Source of the DNA: Fragilariopsis cylindrus CCMP1102
Taxonomy: Eukaryota; Bacillariophyta; Bacillariophyceae; Bacillariales; Bacillariaceae
Length of the DNA: 64,000 nt
Direction of reading: 5' to 3'
Assembly (NCBI GenBank): GCA_900095095.1
Contig: FMBT01000289.1
Span: 558,001-622,000 of the forward strand
How positions within the stretch are numbered: position 1 is the stretch's first letter; each line of letters begins with the position of its first letter. The notes under the pieces were generated by a model. The model saw nothing but the letters and a program-made list of their open reading frames with translations. It was not told the origin of the DNA and made no database searches. The translations under genes were made by a program, and so were the position numbers. Shown here in pieces: positions 62,838 to 64,000 of this stretch.

Positions 62838-63575
62838 TTATACACCATAACCGCTAAAGCCGGTCCCTTCACTTGTATCAAAGTCTTCTGCGCAGTACGC
62901 AAGCCATTCCTTGTAGACACCGGTAGTACCACACCGAACAAAACAACTTGTGTCTTCTGCCAATGCTTCTTCTGCCAATCCTACTTTGCATGAAACAGCA
63001 TCATTAAATTGTCGAAACACACCCGCAAATAAATCACCACAGTCTTGTAATGTACACGCAACATTATAAACGGCCGGTCCTCCAGGAGAAAATCGAGTAT
63101 CAGTTCCCAAAAAATTGAGTTTCCCACCAGGGATTTGCTGTAAAGCTTGTGTTTGACCTGTCCAATCACCAGTGATTGGATCGATCCATAAAAGGCTTCC
63201 ATAACGGTAGTTAATACCGGCATGACCGGCACATCCAATACCCGAATCACTTGGCTTACACTCACACGTACAAAGATTATTCCGTCCACTTCCCGAGTCG
63301 TCAATATTACCAAATGTTTCACCCGTCATACTTGATGATGATGATTCACGGAAAATAAATCCACTTCCACTACCCGACACAGGATTTAGTCCAACAAATG
63401 CATTTGCATATTTCGCATAGAATTCAAGATCATCAACACCCTTGATAACTCCGTCGCTCTTGTTCTTTTTGTTGCCTTTTCGTCTCTTCTTGTCCAATTT
63501 TCGGTTGGAAACGGTTCGCGCTTGTCCGGTGACGATAGATGCCAGGAAAAAGAGAATCGTGGTAGAGGATCGCAT
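62838..63575 (-). CDS. Secreted cysteine-containing protein, unknown family
   Basis: This is a 245-residue single-exon protein. A signal peptide (MRSSTTILFFLASIVTGQA) is followed by a basic KLDKKRRKGNKKNKS segment that could be a processing site or wall-binding patch. The mature region has about ten cysteines, including CTCECKPSDSGIGC, VACTLQDCGDLFAG, VSCKVG, CFVRC and AYCAED, so several disulfides are likely. GSLLWIDPITGDWTGQTQAL and LNFLGTDTRFSPGGPAV look domain-like, but I recognise no family. It is probably extracellular or frustule-associated. Confidence 0.7.
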   Translation of the reverse strand: MRSSTTILFFLASIVTGQARTVSNRKLDKKRRKGNKKNKSDGVIKGVDDLEFYAKYANAFVGLNPVSGSGSGFIFRESSSSSMTGETFGNIDDSGSGRNNLCTCECKPSDSGIGCAGHAGINYRYGSLLWIDPITGDWTGQTQALQQIPGGKLNFLGTDTRFSPGGPAVYNVACTLQDCGDLFAGVFRQFNDAVSCKVGLAEEALAEDTSCFVRCGTTGVYKEWLAYCAEDFDTSEGTGFSGYGV

Positions 63576-64000
63576 GGTACTTGCACTAATAGTGAAGGAA
63601 AAACCGAAACAAAAGGGGGGAAGAAATATAACTTAGAGTGAGTAGACTGACTGCATCAGATGTTGTACATATAAATATATCATAATTATGTCTCTATCGT
63701 ATATATCGTTGATATTGATTGGAAGAAAGAAAGAACATATGGGTCGTTCTTGTGATCCATAGTCACAAAGACATAATACGACTATGAATACAAATAACAC
63801 AATGCAACCGCACAACAGCGACACACCATACAGGATAAGCATTACATACGGCTTTCACATCATCGGAATGAATCTGATCATTTCCATATGATCGGTCGGT
63901 CGGTCGATCGGTCGGTCGGTCTGTTGATACTTCTACTTACAAAGTGAAGATACTGTATGGTGGTCTGTTATCGGAATGGATGATTATTATTTTGCGTGAA
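63576..64000. other. Right-edge region with GGTC repeat
   Basis: This is upstream sequence of the secreted-protein gene. It contains a (GGTC)n array at about 63891-63921 (GGTCGGTCGGTCGATCGG). No gene is visible before the window ends. Confidence 0.5.

Overview
This window reads as nuclear DNA of a diatom, most likely a raphid pennate. Genes are mostly short on introns, with GT-AG introns of about 80-250 bases. Proteins carry long Asn, Gln, Ser, Asp and Ala tracts. Several have a signal peptide followed by a phenylalanine-containing plastid-type motif. Families I know mainly from pennate diatoms are present: ankyrin-like repeat proteins, Cys-rich ShK-like proteins with Ser/Pro linkers, and expanded MYND-finger families. 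I cannot name the species.

Layout. 0-5 kb: a Tudor-like gene cut by the left edge and, divergent to it, an E2F transcription factor with one intron splitting the winged helix. 5.7-7.3 kb: a diatom ankyrin-like family protein. 7.4-9.9 kb, minus strand: a decayed piece of a bacterial-type Gfo/Idh/MocA dehydrogenase fused to the 3' end of a RING gene that also has a Sin3-type PAH domain and an in-frame TGA, then a glutathionyl-hydroquinone reductase. 12-16 kb: a PRMT10-like arginine methyltransferase and the proteasome lid subunit RPN6. 17.6-20.4 kb: a secreted ShK-like protein and a degenerate tandem partial copy with Ser/Pro repeats. 21-22 kb: a retroelement ORF relic. 23-25.4 kb: a protein kinase. 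26.9-32.8 kb: a complete Ty3/gypsy LTR retrotransposon with nearly identical LTRs and a 5-bp target duplication, but several frameshifts.

Right half. 34-36 kb: a three-exon Cys-rich MYND protein. 37-39 kb: a three-exon potassium channel with two EF-hands and a plastid-like presequence. 39.5 kb: a broken MYND gene. 40-50 kb: a Rossmann-fold protein, a four-helix membrane protein, a MYND protein, NOP9, a DUF6816-like plastid protein and a Nudix hydrolase. 53-55 kb: a GARP/MYB SHLQKYR transcription factor. 55.6-57.35 kb: an island of bacterial-looking DNA with an intact PLP-dependent decarboxylase and the first part of a PqiA-like gene. 57.6-63.6 kb: a plastid-type NTF2-like protein, a Golgi-type peptidyl-serine/hydroxyproline glycosyltransferase, an RluA pseudouridine synthase and a secreted Cys-rich protein.

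The strongest leads are the two separate pieces of bacterial-type DNA (7.45-7.92 kb, decayed and forming a RING gene's stop codon; 55.6-57.35 kb, intact), the PAH-RING architecture, and the EF-hand potassium channel. Everything was read by eye and no database search was run, so family names rest on motifs and donor assignments are inferences.
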